From positions 1 through 11,319 of the forward strand of contig CAZYTA010000066.1 of assembly GCA_964650465.1 (NCBI GenBank): 11,319 nucleotides of DNA, in the 5' to 3' direction. This DNA comes from RGIG6353 sp964650465. GTDB lineage: Bacteria > Bacillota > Clostridia > Oscillospirales > SIG627. Numbering within the stretch: the stretch's first letter is position 1; each line of letters begins with the position of its first letter. A program made the position numbers and the translations under genes. Below the pieces are notes generated by a model. That model did not search any database, was not told the DNA's origin, and worked only from the letters and a program-made list of their open reading frames with translations. Below, one piece after another: positions 1 to 6,484 of the stretch.

Positions 1-1
1 T

Positions 2-166
2 GAATTTGCTATCGAAATTTTTGAAATAGATCAAGACCCACAATTTATTGAACAAGCAAAAAAGTGGATTGACGAGGTTCTCGCTAACAATGAAGGTACT
101 TTAGGGTATACGAAAAAATACCAAAGGAAATTAAAAGAAATCCTAAACGATATTTGTAAAAAATAA
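2..166 (+). CDS. 3' end of an unidentified protein gene (partial)
   Basis: An open frame enters from the left edge and ends at TAA (164-166), giving the last 54 residues of a protein whose start is outside the window. The tail is hydrophilic and helix-prone, with a lysine-rich end (YQRKLKEILNDICKK). No motif or family is recognisable. It is followed about 30 bp later by a strong hairpin, which fits the end of a transcription unit. The frame is free of stops and its composition resembles the neighbouring genes, so it is probably a real gene end, but no function can be given. Confidence 0.6.
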   Translation, partial: EFAIEIFEIDQDPQFIEQAKKWIDEVLANNEGTLGYTKKYQRKLKEILNDICKK

Positions 167-195
167 GTTTCATTGCATGGCGTGTAAAAATCAAC

Positions 196-241
196 AAACT
201 ACTCCCTTATCACTATATTGTGATAGCAAGGGAGTAGTTTT
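196..241. terminator. Bidirectional hairpin terminator
   Basis: The arm AAACTACTCCCTT pairs with AAGGGAGTAGTTT, and an inner ATCAC/GTGAT continues the stem with a 3-nt AGC bulge. The plus side ends in GTTTTATTT. The minus side ends in TTTGTTGATTTTT. It lies between the convergent ends of the partial gene (+) and the toxin-like gene (-), so it can serve both. The rest of 167-345 (242-345) shows no gene or other signal. Confidence 0.8.
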
Positions 242-345
242 ATTTCAGTGATAAGTCCTTTAATAACGGAATTTTTCAAAACAGAACAATGCTTTTTTAC
301 TCTATATCAATTTTATGAGATATGATCACAGATAACTTTTTGTAT

Positions 346-723
346 TTAACATTTATAATTTAACCTACCTTGTCTTCTACTATTTTCTCTCATCTTGTTT
401 AGCATCTTAAACGCTGCCTCAAGTGCCTTTTCTGTATCCTTGCCACTCTTCTTATAAAACGCATACAAAAGCACAATATCTTCATCTTGCCTGACAAACA
501 GCACCCTCACCATATTTCCCGATACTTTCATACGAATCTCATAAAGCTCTCTATACCTGCCGATCGAAATATGTTTTACATACGGCTCACAAAGTGGATT
601 TTTCTCATTAGATATGTAGGCAAGAATGCTTTTGAATTTGTTTTGTATCTTCGCATCTGCATTATCAAAGAAGCGGGCAACCTGACTTTCGATTTCATTT
701 TTGTAGATATAAATATTTCTCAT
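346..723 (-). CDS. RelE/HigB-like toxin (phage Gp49-like family), orphan
   Basis: The 125-residue protein matches the pattern of the Gp49-like/HigB branch of the RelE/ParE superfamily, which are ribosome-dependent mRNA interferases in type II toxin-antitoxin systems. Visible signs are the basic beta-strand core YRELYEIRMKVSGNMVRVLF, followed by ILLYAF-type strand VLLYAFYKKS and a C-terminal helix with KALEAAFKMLNKMRE. The start is supported by GGAG about 8 nt upstream (minus strand). In this family the HTH antitoxin (HigA) gene normally follows directly, but the 180 bp downstream hold only a terminator, and no HTH protein lies on either side. It is therefore either a solitary toxin, a remnant whose antitoxin was lost, or is neutralised by a distant partner. 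The family call is by pattern; activity is inferred. Confidence 0.75.
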   Translation of the reverse strand: MRNIYIYKNEIESQVARFFDNADAKIQNKFKSILAYISNEKNPLCEPYVKHISIGRYRELYEIRMKVSGNMVRVLFVRQDEDIVLLYAFYKKSGKDTEKALEAAFKMLNKMRENSRRQGRLNYKC

Positions 724-865
724 TGTTTTCTCCAGAATGTTATATTCTACAATAATATATCAATCCGGCTGTATAACACGATTTTACCTTTCTTCCACAT
801 CGTCGTTTAACATCGGCTACGCACTTTTTTATTTATATTTATTCATCTTAGGAGGAAAAGAAAAA

Positions 866-1360
866 ATGAACGACAAAGTAAAAGAATTTTTGAAAGCTAA
901 AAAGGAAGCACAAAAGAAAAAACAAGAAGAAGAAAAACAAAAGGTTTTAATTGGATTAGGTTTATCGGAAAAAGTGTATTCCCCTGATAACAAGTATAGC
1001 AAAGAGTTTTCAATATCTGAATGGGATAATGAGACGTCAACAAGTAGGTGGTATAAATTAGAAGCCGTTGATGTTAGTGACGAGGAATATCAAGAAATTA
1101 AGAATTATTCAACTAACCCAATTATATACCAAGACAATCCTGTTGCTATTGCGTTAACGGTTATAGCTTGGATAATATTTATTGCAGGATTTATTGCAGG
1201 CATTGCTCTTGGAAACGTTGAAGTAGGTACTTATTATACACATACAGAGTTTTCATTTGCCGCTGCTTTAATTTATTGGGCCGTTGCTTTGATAAGTGGA
1301 ACAATGTTCCTTGGCTTTGCTGAAATAATTAAATTATTAGATGCCATAAAGAATAAATAA
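866..1360 (+). CDS. Small membrane protein with a charged N-terminal segment and two C-terminal helices
   Basis: The chosen ATG at 866 follows a near-perfect GGAGG (851-855), so the 43 in-frame residues upstream are not counted. The 164-residue product has three parts: a very charged, Lys/Glu-rich likely coiled-coil helix (residues 1-35, KEFLKAKKEAQKKKQEEEKQK), a soluble segment with many acidic residues (36-90), and two hydrophobic helices near 94-120 and 131-155. There is no signal peptide; the N-terminus is probably cytoplasmic with a hairpin of two membrane helices. No family is recognised. It is divergent from the toxin-like gene, across a 142-bp gap with no convincing promoter hexamers, and is closed by a strong terminator, so it is probably a single-gene unit. 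Confidence 0.75.
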   Translation: MNDKVKEFLKAKKEAQKKKQEEEKQKVLIGLGLSEKVYSPDNKYSKEFSISEWDNETSTSRWYKLEAVDVSDEEYQEIKNYSTNPIIYQDNPVAIALTVIAWIIFIAGFIAGIALGNVEVGTYYTHTEFSFAAALIYWAVALISGTMFLGFAEIIKLLDAIKNK

Positions 1361-1406
1361 TGGTTTTTAATATGTAAAAACAAACTGAGAATTAGATATT
1401 ATATTC

Positions 1407-1443
1407 AAAAAACCTTGAAAACAAAGCGTTTTCGAGGTTTTTT
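1407..1443 (+). terminator. Rho-independent terminator of the membrane protein gene
   Basis: The arms AAAAAACCT..GAAAAC and GTTTTC..GGTTTTTT pair around an AAAGC loop, with a small internal mismatch, and end in six T residues. It lies 46 bp after the stop of the gene ending at 1360. The A-run on the other side means it could also stop minus-strand transcription. Confidence 0.85.
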
Positions 1444-1458
1444 GACTTGAAATGGGGC

Positions 1459-1575
1459 TTGGTGCAAATTTGGCGCAAAATTCTATGAAACGATATGAAT
1501 TTTATCAAACGATATTCAATCATACCCACACAAAACCGCACAATATAAACGATTTTCAACGATATTACACGATAT
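1459..1575. repeat. Cluster of direct repeats: TTGGYGCAAA pair and five ACGATAT-type copies
   Basis: Two tandem motifs, TTGGTGCAAAT (1459-1469) and TTGGCGCAAAA (1470-1480), are followed by AAACGATAT at 1488-1496 and 1507-1515, a variant ending GATTTT near 1547-1555, AACGATAT at 1558-1565, and CACGATAT ending at 1575. All are in the same orientation. Short direct repeats beside a core-like duplicated motif are what tyrosine-integrase arm and core sites look like, but no integrase gene is in the window, so this is only a possible attachment-site scar. This 1444-1817 stretch otherwise contains a weak hairpin, a promoter and a possible structured leader. Confidence 0.45.
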
Positions 1576-1625
1576 AAACGCTACAGGGATAACTCAAAGA
1601 GATAATTTGTATTATCATCAATTAC

Positions 1626-1650
1626 AGTACTCGCGTAAGTGGGGGCTTTT
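1626..1650 (+). terminator. Weak, GU-rich hairpin with short T-run
   Basis: AGTACTCGC can pair with GTGGGGGCT across a GTAA loop, using several G-U pairs and one mismatch, and is followed by TTTT. It looks like a decayed or low-strength terminator just upstream of the next promoter. It could be the old 3' end of a lost gene. Confidence 0.4.
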
Positions 1651-1653
1651 CTA

Positions 1654-1682
1654 TTTACTTCTATTTAATTTTATGGTATAAT
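1654..1682 (+). promoter_or_regulatory. Sigma-A promoter for the DUF4177 gene pair
   Basis: TTTACT (1654-1659) and TATAAT (1677-1682) are 17 bp apart. TGG directly before the -10 makes it an extended -10 element. It points to the genes starting at 1818 and leaves a leader of about 130 nt. Confidence 0.75.
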
Positions 1683-1708
1683 GTCATCGGATTGATAAGC
1701 TTGAATTT

Positions 1709-1767
1709 GGCAAAGTGCAATAAACTCTGCTTGTAAGGGCGGTTGGGGTTATTAAGCTGTTTTTGCC
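1709..1767 (+). promoter_or_regulatory. Possible structured 5' leader before the DUF4177 gene
   Basis: Within the roughly 130-nt leader, GGCAAA (1709-1714) can pair with TTTGCC (1762-1767), and inside that AATAA (1719-1723) with TTATT (1749-1753). The enclosed part is unusually G-rich for this region (AAGGGCGGTTGGGG). Nested long-range pairing suggests a folded leader, but the stems are short and no known riboswitch class is recognised. Low confidence. Confidence 0.25.
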
Positions 1768-1817
1768 TAAATACAAATTGACTTTGTGAAAATAAATATA
1801 CTTAAGGAGGCTACAAG

Positions 1818-2024
1818 ATGTTTAAGTATGAATATGAAACGGTGAGCTGTGAATTCGGAGGCTGGGGCTTTGGCTCAGGAAATGTTTACAGTATTGAGGA
1901 TTACAGGTCTGTTATTGAAAGAAGAGCAAAGGACGGCTGGAGATATGTAGGCTACATTCCCACCAAACAAAGAGGAACGGGGCATGTTCAGGAGTTGGAT
2001 TTGGTTTTTGAAAAGTGTGAATAG
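1818..2024 (+). CDS. DUF4177 domain protein
   Basis: This 68-residue protein has the DUF4177 pattern throughout: an opening KYEYETV strand, a central helix (SIEDYRSVIERRAKDGW), then WRYVGYIP and a closing strand ELDLVFEK. The family is made of small soluble alpha/beta proteins of unknown function, common in Firmicutes, and 68 residues is a normal length for one. AAGGAGG (1804-1810) is well placed before the ATG. It is the first gene after the promoter at 1654-1682 and probably shares a transcript with the next gene. Confidence 0.85.
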   Translation: MFKYEYETVSCEFGGWGFGSGNVYSIEDYRSVIERRAKDGWRYVGYIPTKQRGTGHVQELDLVFEKCE

Positions 2025-2056
2025 GAAAAGCCGATTTTTAGAAAGTGGTGATATTT

Positions 2057-2446
2057 TTGCTGTTTTATACTTTTAATTCCCAAGAAGAGCGCAGAAGCTG
2101 CGGAGGCTCATGTTTTTTGGAAATACAGTTTTGCAGGCTGCCTTCAGATACAGCAATAGAGAAATTGGTTTCGGTGGACACTATAACTCATTGGCATAAT
2201 GATTCTTTATATGTAAAAGATGAAAATTTGTTTTATAGTGAATACAGCAATATTTTTAATTGCGGTATATACAATAATCTTAAAAGAGGAATTGTTGATA
2301 TATACGGTATAAACTATTACCCTCATGAATTGCCCCAAGACCTTACAGAAAAGATTGTTAAAGCAGAACCGACCGACTTTGAAAGCTTGGTATCGTGGTT
2401 AAAAAAAGCAAAAGAATATAACGGTTTTTATATACTTGGAATTTAG
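2057..2446 (+). CDS. Unidentified small protein, cotranscribed with the DUF4177 gene
   Basis: The frame can begin at GTG 2045 or TTG 2057. TTG 2057 is preferred because GGTGAT, matching the anti-Shine-Dalgarno, sits just before it at 2047-2052, whereas GTG 2045 has no such site. The product of 129 residues begins LLFYTFNSQEERRSCGGSC and shows no signal peptide or membrane segment. It has aromatic-rich stretches (DTITHWHNDSLY, GIVDIYGINYYP) and a C-terminal helical part ending in YNGFYILGI. It resembles small single-domain proteins such as immunity or phage-moron products only in size and style; no family is recognised. It follows the DUF4177 gene by 32 bp with no terminator between. Confidence 0.65.
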   Translation: MLFYTFNSQEERRSCGGSCFLEIQFCRLPSDTAIEKLVSVDTITHWHNDSLYVKDENLFYSEYSNIFNCGIYNNLKRGIVDIYGINYYPHELPQDLTEKIVKAEPTDFESLVSWLKKAKEYNGFYILGI

Positions 2447-2464
2447 TGAGAAAAGATACTCATT

Positions 2465-2511
2465 ACAAAAATATGCACCCGTAAAAGTCAAAAACTTTTA
2501 CGGGTGCATAT
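2465..2511 (-). terminator. Strong 17-bp hairpin terminator, best on the minus strand
   Basis: ATATGCACCCGTAAAAG (2471-2487) pairs perfectly with the copy ending at 2511. On the minus strand the stem is followed by TTTT-rich sequence, making it the terminator of the AraC regulator and the dehydrogenase fragment. On the plus strand the T-run is poor, though it probably still stops the unit ending at 2446. Confidence 0.85.
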
Positions 2512-2517
2512 GTTCAT

Positions 2518-2694
2518 TTAGAAGTTTTCGAGTAAGTATTTTTTCGCTTTTGTATTCCACAGGCTGTTGTTTTCCTTAACGAGTCTGTCAGGGGGCTTGA
2601 GGCGCTCGTCTGTTTTGCCGAGCTTTTCAAAATCAGCAAGGGCAGTCAAGGGAAGGTTTATGTGAGTATAAAACAGCTTCTTACTTCCGGGAAT
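2518..2694 (-). pseudogene. 3' fragment of a second SorE-like zinc dehydrogenase gene
   Basis: Read on the minus strand, 2688-2518 encodes 56 residues plus TAA that align without gaps to the last 56 residues of the dehydrogenase at 5250-6482. By hand count 41 of 56 are identical, including THINLPLTALADFE and the final KYLLENF. Similarity stops a few codons upstream (an IPG motif is shared, then nothing), and the frame meets the TGA stop of the AraC gene at 2720-2722, so there is no start, no Rossmann domain and no zinc site. The fragment is therefore a remnant of a paralogous gene that once lay directly downstream of this AraC regulator, deleted or recombined away. It has no internal stops or frameshifts, suggesting recent loss or that it is still transcribed to the hairpin at 2465-2511. 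Confidence 0.88.
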
Positions 2695-2719
2695 TAAGGA
2701 AGAAATTTTTAAAAACTCC

Positions 2720-3490
2720 TCACTTTGTCAGATACTTTTTTGGTGAGCATCCAACATGCTTTTTGAAAGTGTTTGAAAAATAGTACACGTTTTCAAATCC
2801 ACATCGTGAGGCAATTTCGGTAATGCTGTAAGTGGTACTCACCAGTAATCTTTTTGCAATATTTAATCTTTCGTTTGTAATGTATTGCCCTACCGATATG
2901 CCAAATTCCCGCCTGAATTTAAAGTTGAGAGTTGATTGGTTTGTACCGATGTTGCGACAAATATCATCAATGGAGATTTTTGAGCTGATTTGCTCTCTTA
3001 TATATTTTACAGCCTTTATAACGGTTTTATCATGGGATTTGACAGTGTCCGAAATAACCGCCGAGTCTGTATGCTCCAGGTGAAGCTGAAACAGAATATC
3101 CATCAGCAGATGCTCACGGTATGCGGCTGAAATAATATCGTTTTGATAAATTATTTGCTCTATGGCAGATATACTGCTGTTAAATCGTTTTTTGTCCTTT
3201 GGAACAATTTTTCCATACGGAATTTCAAATGTATAATTACAGCTTTTATCATCAGCAAATTTTATATATACAAATTCGATGGGATTCAGCACATTGCGTC
3301 GGAAGGGAATGTAATCCGGCAGCAAAAAGCATTCTCCTTCGTTTAATCTTTCACTTACTCCGTTTATTTCAATGTCAAAATTTCCTTTTTTGAGATAAAA
3401 GAGAGAGTGGGTTGGTTGATATCCGTCTGTTACATCAAATTGATTTCTTCTGGATATTTTGGATTCTATAACTTTATATGGATATTTCAT
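2720..3490 (-). CDS. AraC-family transcriptional regulator (cupin + double HTH)
   Basis: The 256-residue protein has an N-terminal cupin-like sensing domain (about residues 15-90, with HSLFYLKKGNFDIEING and EGECFLLPDYIPF) and a C-terminal AraC/XylS DNA-binding domain (about 160-256). The second HTH carries the family signature ITEIASRCGFENVYYFSNTF followed by KKHVGCSPKKYL. Such regulators usually bind a sugar or glycan breakdown product and activate an adjacent operon. The gene is divergent from the FAD oxidoreductase with overlapping promoters, so that gene is its likely target, together with the lost dehydrogenase downstream. The ATG opens directly at the consensus promoter's transcript; no strong SD is visible (AAGGCG is the best match). 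Confidence 0.93.
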   Translation of the reverse strand: MKYPYKVIESKISRRNQFDVTDGYQPTHSLFYLKKGNFDIEINGVSERLNEGECFLLPDYIPFRRNVLNPIEFVYIKFADDKSCNYTFEIPYGKIVPKDKKRFNSSISAIEQIIYQNDIISAAYREHLLMDILFQLHLEHTDSAVISDTVKSHDKTVIKAVKYIREQISSKISIDDICRNIGTNQSTLNFKFRREFGISVGQYITNERLNIAKRLLVSTTYSITEIASRCGFENVYYFSNTFKKHVGCSPKKYLTK

Positions 3491-3528
3491 ATTAAACGCC
3501 TTAATTATTGTTGTATTTTATAAAAAAG

Positions 3529-3557
3529 ATTTTAGCATATTGCATTGATAATGTCAA
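3529..3557 (-). promoter_or_regulatory. Promoter of the AraC regulator (minus strand)
   Basis: On the minus strand TTGACA (3552-3557) and TAAAAT (3529-3534) are separated by exactly 17 bp. It reads toward the regulator starting at 3490 and shares DNA with the oppositely directed promoter at 3545-3573. Confidence 0.8.
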
Positions 3558-3573
3558 GTACAGCATATACAAT
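3545..3573 (+). promoter_or_regulatory. Promoter of the FAD oxidoreductase gene
   Basis: TTGATA (3545-3550) and TACAAT (3568-3573) are 17 bp apart, about 32 bp before the start codon. Its -35 lies inside the spacer of the opposing AraC promoter, so only one polymerase can bind at a time. Confidence 0.75.
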
Positions 3574-3604
3574 ATACTCATAAAGATAATGCGAGGAGAA
3601 AAAT

Positions 3605-4933
3605 ATGAAAATTACATTAGATGTTCAAAAGCAATACGAATGCGATGTGCTTGTTTGCGGCGGAGGTGTCAGCGGATTTGCGGCAGCGGTCTCATCTGCA
3701 AGAAACGGAGCAAAAACTATCCTTATTGAATCAGGAGGCTTTCTCGGCGGTACAGCGACAAAAGGACTTGTAGGACCTTTCATGACCTGCTATGATGCTG
3801 AAGGCAAAAATCAGATTATAAGAGGCTTATTTTCTGAACTGGTTGAAAGGCTTGTTGAAGAGGGCGGAGCTGTCCACCCTTCAAAATGTCCCGGATGTGA
3901 CGCTTACAGCGGGTACCGAATGACAGGACATATAGGTGTTACTCCCTTTGATTATGAAGTTCTTAAAAGAGTACTTGAAAAAATGTGTATTGAAGCAGGC
4001 GTTAAATTACTTTACCATACTACTCTGATTGGCTGTGAAAAGGAAGCCAATAGAATTACACATGCCTATGCGGCTGACGGGAACGATATAATCACAATAA
4101 AAGCAAGTGCATTTATTGACACAACGGGAAGTGCCTCGCTTGCACAAAAGGCGGGTGCCGAAACTATGAGAGGCAGGGAAGACAGAATACTTCAGACAGC
4201 TTCGATGTTCTTTACAATTACAGGTGTAGACGGAGAGTTTCTTGACCGTCATATGAGTGAGCATACCGATATGCGTGAACGCTTTTTTATGGATGAGATG
4301 AAAGGATTTCCTTGCGGAACGCTGAAGCTCAGAATATTTAAAAACCCTGATGATACTTGGACTGTGAACATGGCTCAGGTTGACGAGCAAATAAACGAGC
4401 TTGACGGTGAAGTGATTACAAATGCTGAAATCTCGCAAAGACAGCAAATAGCGGAAATTGTTACCTTTTTGAAAAAGAATATCCCGGGGCTTGAAAACAT
4501 AAAGCTTGTTAAAACGGGCTCTGACATAGGAATCAGGGAAAGCCGCCGCATGGTTGGAAAGACTGTTTTCAGCGTTGGTGACATTATGAGTGCTAAAAAA
4601 TTTGACGATCGCATTGCGGTGAGTGCAAATTCTATTGATATACATCAAAAGGTTGGTGTGGCATATACTGCACATGCCAAGGATAATTACTATATTCCGT
4701 TGTCGTGTCTTATATCAATCAACATGGACAATCTTCTCGGTGCCGGTAAATGTGTATCTGCCGATAAGTATGCATTTGCCGCTATCCGTGTAATGCCTCC
4801 TTGTATTGCAATGGGCGAGGCGGCAGGCGTTACCGCTGCACTTGCGGCTAAAAGAAACATTTCTGCGGATGCTGTTCCGTATGCGGATGTACAGAAAATA
4901 CTTCTTGAGAATGGTGCGTATCTTGGAGATTAA
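3605..4933 (+). CDS. FAD-dependent oxidoreductase (PF12831-type)
   Basis: The 442-residue protein starts with a Rossmann FAD-binding fold: a hydrophobic strand then GGGVSG (19-24), FAAAVSSARNGAKT and an acidic ribose-binding E42, followed by GGFLGGTAT (44-52), as in the FAD_oxidored family. The C-terminal signature DNLLGAGKCVSADKYAFAAI and RVMPPCIAMGEAAGVTAA (about 375-420) is the second FAD contact region, so the enzyme is full length. Several cysteines lie around 98-103 (KCPGCDAY). Members occur in carbohydrate and glycan loci of anaerobes, but their substrates are mostly unknown. AGGAG (3594-3598) precedes the ATG. It is alone in its unit, convergent with the dehydrogenase, and probably activated by the divergent AraC protein. 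No signal peptide: cytoplasmic. Confidence 0.9.
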   Translation: MKITLDVQKQYECDVLVCGGGVSGFAAAVSSARNGAKTILIESGGFLGGTATKGLVGPFMTCYDAEGKNQIIRGLFSELVERLVEEGGAVHPSKCPGCDAYSGYRMTGHIGVTPFDYEVLKRVLEKMCIEAGVKLLYHTTLIGCEKEANRITHAYAADGNDIITIKASAFIDTTGSASLAQKAGAETMRGREDRILQTASMFFTITGVDGEFLDRHMSEHTDMRERFFMDEMKGFPCGTLKLRIFKNPDDTWTVNMAQVDEQINELDGEVITNAEISQRQQIAEIVTFLKKNIPGLENIKLVKTGSDIGIRESRRMVGKTVFSVGDIMSAKKFDDRIAVSANSIDIHQKVGVAYTAHAKDNYYIPLSCLISINMDNLLGAGKCVSADKYAFAAIRVMPPCIAMGEAAGVTAALAAKRNISADAVPYADVQKILLENGAYLGD

Positions 4934-4965
4934 AAAATGAGGGGCTGCTCCATTTAGGCATAACC

Positions 4966-5014
4966 GAAAAAGAGCAAAGAAACAGGAAAATAACTGTTTC
5001 TTTGCTCTGATTTT
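4966..5014. terminator. Bidirectional terminator between convergent genes
   Basis: AGAGCAAAGAAACAG (4971-4985) pairs perfectly with 4994-5008 around an 8-nt loop. The plus side ends in GATTTTG (weak), the minus side in TTTTT (strong). It can stop both the FAD oxidoreductase transcript and read-through from the dehydrogenase operon. Confidence 0.88.
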
Positions 5015-5110
5015 GTATATTTAAGCTTTTCAAGGAAGAAATTCTTCGAATTTCCTCAAAATAACAACCCAGCTGCACAGAATTTACTTGGGATGAGATG
5101 CGGTAACTGT

Positions 5111-5146
5111 GGCGAGCATTGTCAGCGGTCACTGACCGCTTTTTTA
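5111..5146 (+). repeat. 101-bp repeat family, copy 1 (3' part only)
   Basis: GGCGAG, a CATTGTC linker, then hairpin AGCGGTCACTGACCGCT and six T residues match the last third of the full copies. The upstream part (about 5030-5110) does not match, although it holds a separate small hairpin (GGAA..AAATTC/GAATTTCC near 5032-5056). Five bases after this tail, full copy 2 begins, so the two are in tandem. The perfect hairpin plus T-run is itself a plausible plus-strand terminator. Confidence 0.8.
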
Positions 5147-5151
5147 CTTTA

Positions 5152-5252
5152 TAGGAAATTGCATTGAATCAACCTCGCCGTTTTACCCTGTTTGGGTACA
5201 TATATAGGTTATGACAGGCGAGAATTGCCAGCGGCGGCTCGCCGCTTTTTTA
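5152..5252 (+). repeat. 101-bp repeat family, copy 2 (full), ends on the dehydrogenase stop codon
   Basis: It runs from TAGGAAATTGCATTGAA to TTTTTTA and aligns without gaps to 9355-9455 (85 of 101 identical by hand count). CTCGCC (5174-5179) pairs with GGCGAG (5217-5222), enclosing a TACCC/GGGTA hairpin. The terminal hairpin AGCGGCG-GCT-CGCCGCT (5230-5246) leads into six T residues. Its last three bases (TTA, 5250-5252) are the stop codon of the minus-strand dehydrogenase gene. It may act as a terminator read on the plus strand or as a structured 3' end for the minus-strand mRNA. Confidence 0.85.
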
Positions 5253-6482
5253 GAAATTCTCCAAGAGATACTTTTCAGCCTCTGTGCACCAAAGTCCCTT
5301 ATGCTCTTTCACAAGAGAATCAAGCACACGGAATCTCGCATCCGTTTTACCAAGCTCTTCAAAATCAGCAAGGGCTGTGAGAGGAAGATTGATGTGAGTG
5401 TAAATAAGCTTCTTACCTCCGGGGATTTTGGGAAGATTAACGGTAGTGTCAATAGCCGCATCTATACCGCCGATATGAGTTATCATAACAGATGGGTCAA
5501 GTCTCTTTTCTCCGATAAGCTCTATGATATCTCTCATATCATCAGGAGTGCTTCCGCTTGTTCCCGCAACGTGGTGCTGTGCATAATGTACGTTATAGAA
5601 ATTGAAGTTGGCACTGAATTTCTTATCAAGAGGACCTGCAAAGAAATTGAGACATCCGTCGAAGCCGAGAATTGCATCTCCAAGCTCAACTACTGCGGAA
5701 ACGGGCGCATATACGAATACATCATCAAAGCCTGTACTGCCTGAAATTTCCATAAGCTCATCCTTGTCGGTGCTGTTTACAAATATAAGCTCAATTCCGT
5801 CTGATTTGGCTTTTTCGGGTGAAAAGATTTCTTTAGCTCTGTCAAGTCTCGCATCATCAATATCGGTTACAACTACCATCGAGGGCTTTGTCTTGCCGTG
5901 AAGGGCAATGTCAATAGCAACAAGTCCCATGGGACCGCAGCCTGCAAGGATAGCAACCTTTCCGTTTTCCTTGATACCCATTTTGGGAGTGTCTCCGTCA
6001 AGGTGCATACTTGCCTTGTAGCCTCTTATAACGCAAGAGGCAGGCTCGATAAGCGAGCCGTTGAAATAGGAATCGCTGTTTACCTTCATAAGAAAATCAT
6101 TGTCGAGAATATGCTCGTAAACGATTGAATATGTGGATACACCGCCTATTTCACAGAAGGAATAGCCTACGGTCTCAACGCCGATATAGCTGAGAACGGG
6201 AGGCATAACTACCTTGTCGCCCACAGCAAACTTGTCGCGCCATTTCGCACCGACCTCAACGACCTCGGCACAGAATTCATGTCCGAGAATAACGGGATTT
6301 TCCGAAACGTTTTCGGGGACTCTCAGGTGCTTTTCGCCCTGAAGAATAGTTTTGTGGGTGGACATACATACACTGTCCGAAATTATCTTTATAAGGAGCT
6401 CTCCGTCAGAAATGGGACGGAGCTCAAACTCCTCGAGTCTTGCATCATTTGCACCGTAAAGGCGCGCTGCTTTAGTTATCAT
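5250..6482 (-). CDS. Zinc-dependent dehydrogenase, L-sorbose-1-phosphate reductase (SorE)-like
   Basis: This 410-residue medium-chain dehydrogenase/reductase has the catalytic zinc ligands C39 (DSVCMSTHK), H68-E69 (GHEF) and E146 (EPASC), and the nucleotide-binding GCGPMG (181-186) with VVTDID about 25 residues on. The usual four-cysteine structural zinc lobe is absent, as in the SorE/YjjN-like branch, which is also about 410 residues long and shares the RLYGAxDxRLEEFEL opening and the CMSTxK motif. SorE reduces L-sorbose 1-phosphate to glucitol 6-phosphate; here the exact ketose phosphate is unknown. The ATG lies 2 nt after the aldolase stop, with the SD (GGAAGG) inside the aldolase gene, so translation is coupled. 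The stop codon coincides with the end of repeat copy 2. Confidence 0.88.
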   Translation of the reverse strand: MITKAARLYGANDARLEEFELRPISDGELLIKIISDSVCMSTHKTILQGEKHLRVPENVSENPVILGHEFCAEVVEVGAKWRDKFAVGDKVVMPPVLSYIGVETVGYSFCEIGGVSTYSIVYEHILDNDFLMKVNSDSYFNGSLIEPASCVIRGYKASMHLDGDTPKMGIKENGKVAILAGCGPMGLVAIDIALHGKTKPSMVVVTDIDDARLDRAKEIFSPEKAKSDGIELIFVNSTDKDELMEISGSTGFDDVFVYAPVSAVVELGDAILGFDGCLNFFAGPLDKKFSANFNFYNVHYAQHHVAGTSGSTPDDMRDIIELIGEKRLDPSVMITHIGGIDAAIDTTVNLPKIPGGKKLIYTHINLPLTALADFEELGKTDARFRVLDSLVKEHKGLWCTEAEKYLLENF

Positions 6483-6484
6483 GA

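Noticed and set aside
737..865. An upstream start for the membrane protein at 737
   Set aside because: The segment has no ribosome binding site, while GGAGG at 851-855 fits the ATG at 866.
724..865. Possible promoters between the toxin-like gene and the membrane protein gene (for example TATAAC at 772-777, and an AGAAT-gttat-ATTCT inverted repeat near 734-748)
   Set aside because: No candidate has an acceptable -35 at 16-18 bp, and the 5-bp inverted repeat is short enough to be chance in AT-rich DNA.
4007..4675. A 222-residue frame on the minus strand inside the FAD oxidoreductase gene
   Set aside because: It lies wholly opposite a well-supported enzyme gene, has low-complexity, motif-free content and no start signal; it is a shadow frame.
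5111..5252. Tandem repeats as a CRISPR array
   Set aside because: There are only one and a half units, the unit is 101 bp with no repeat-spacer periodicity, and no cas genes are present.
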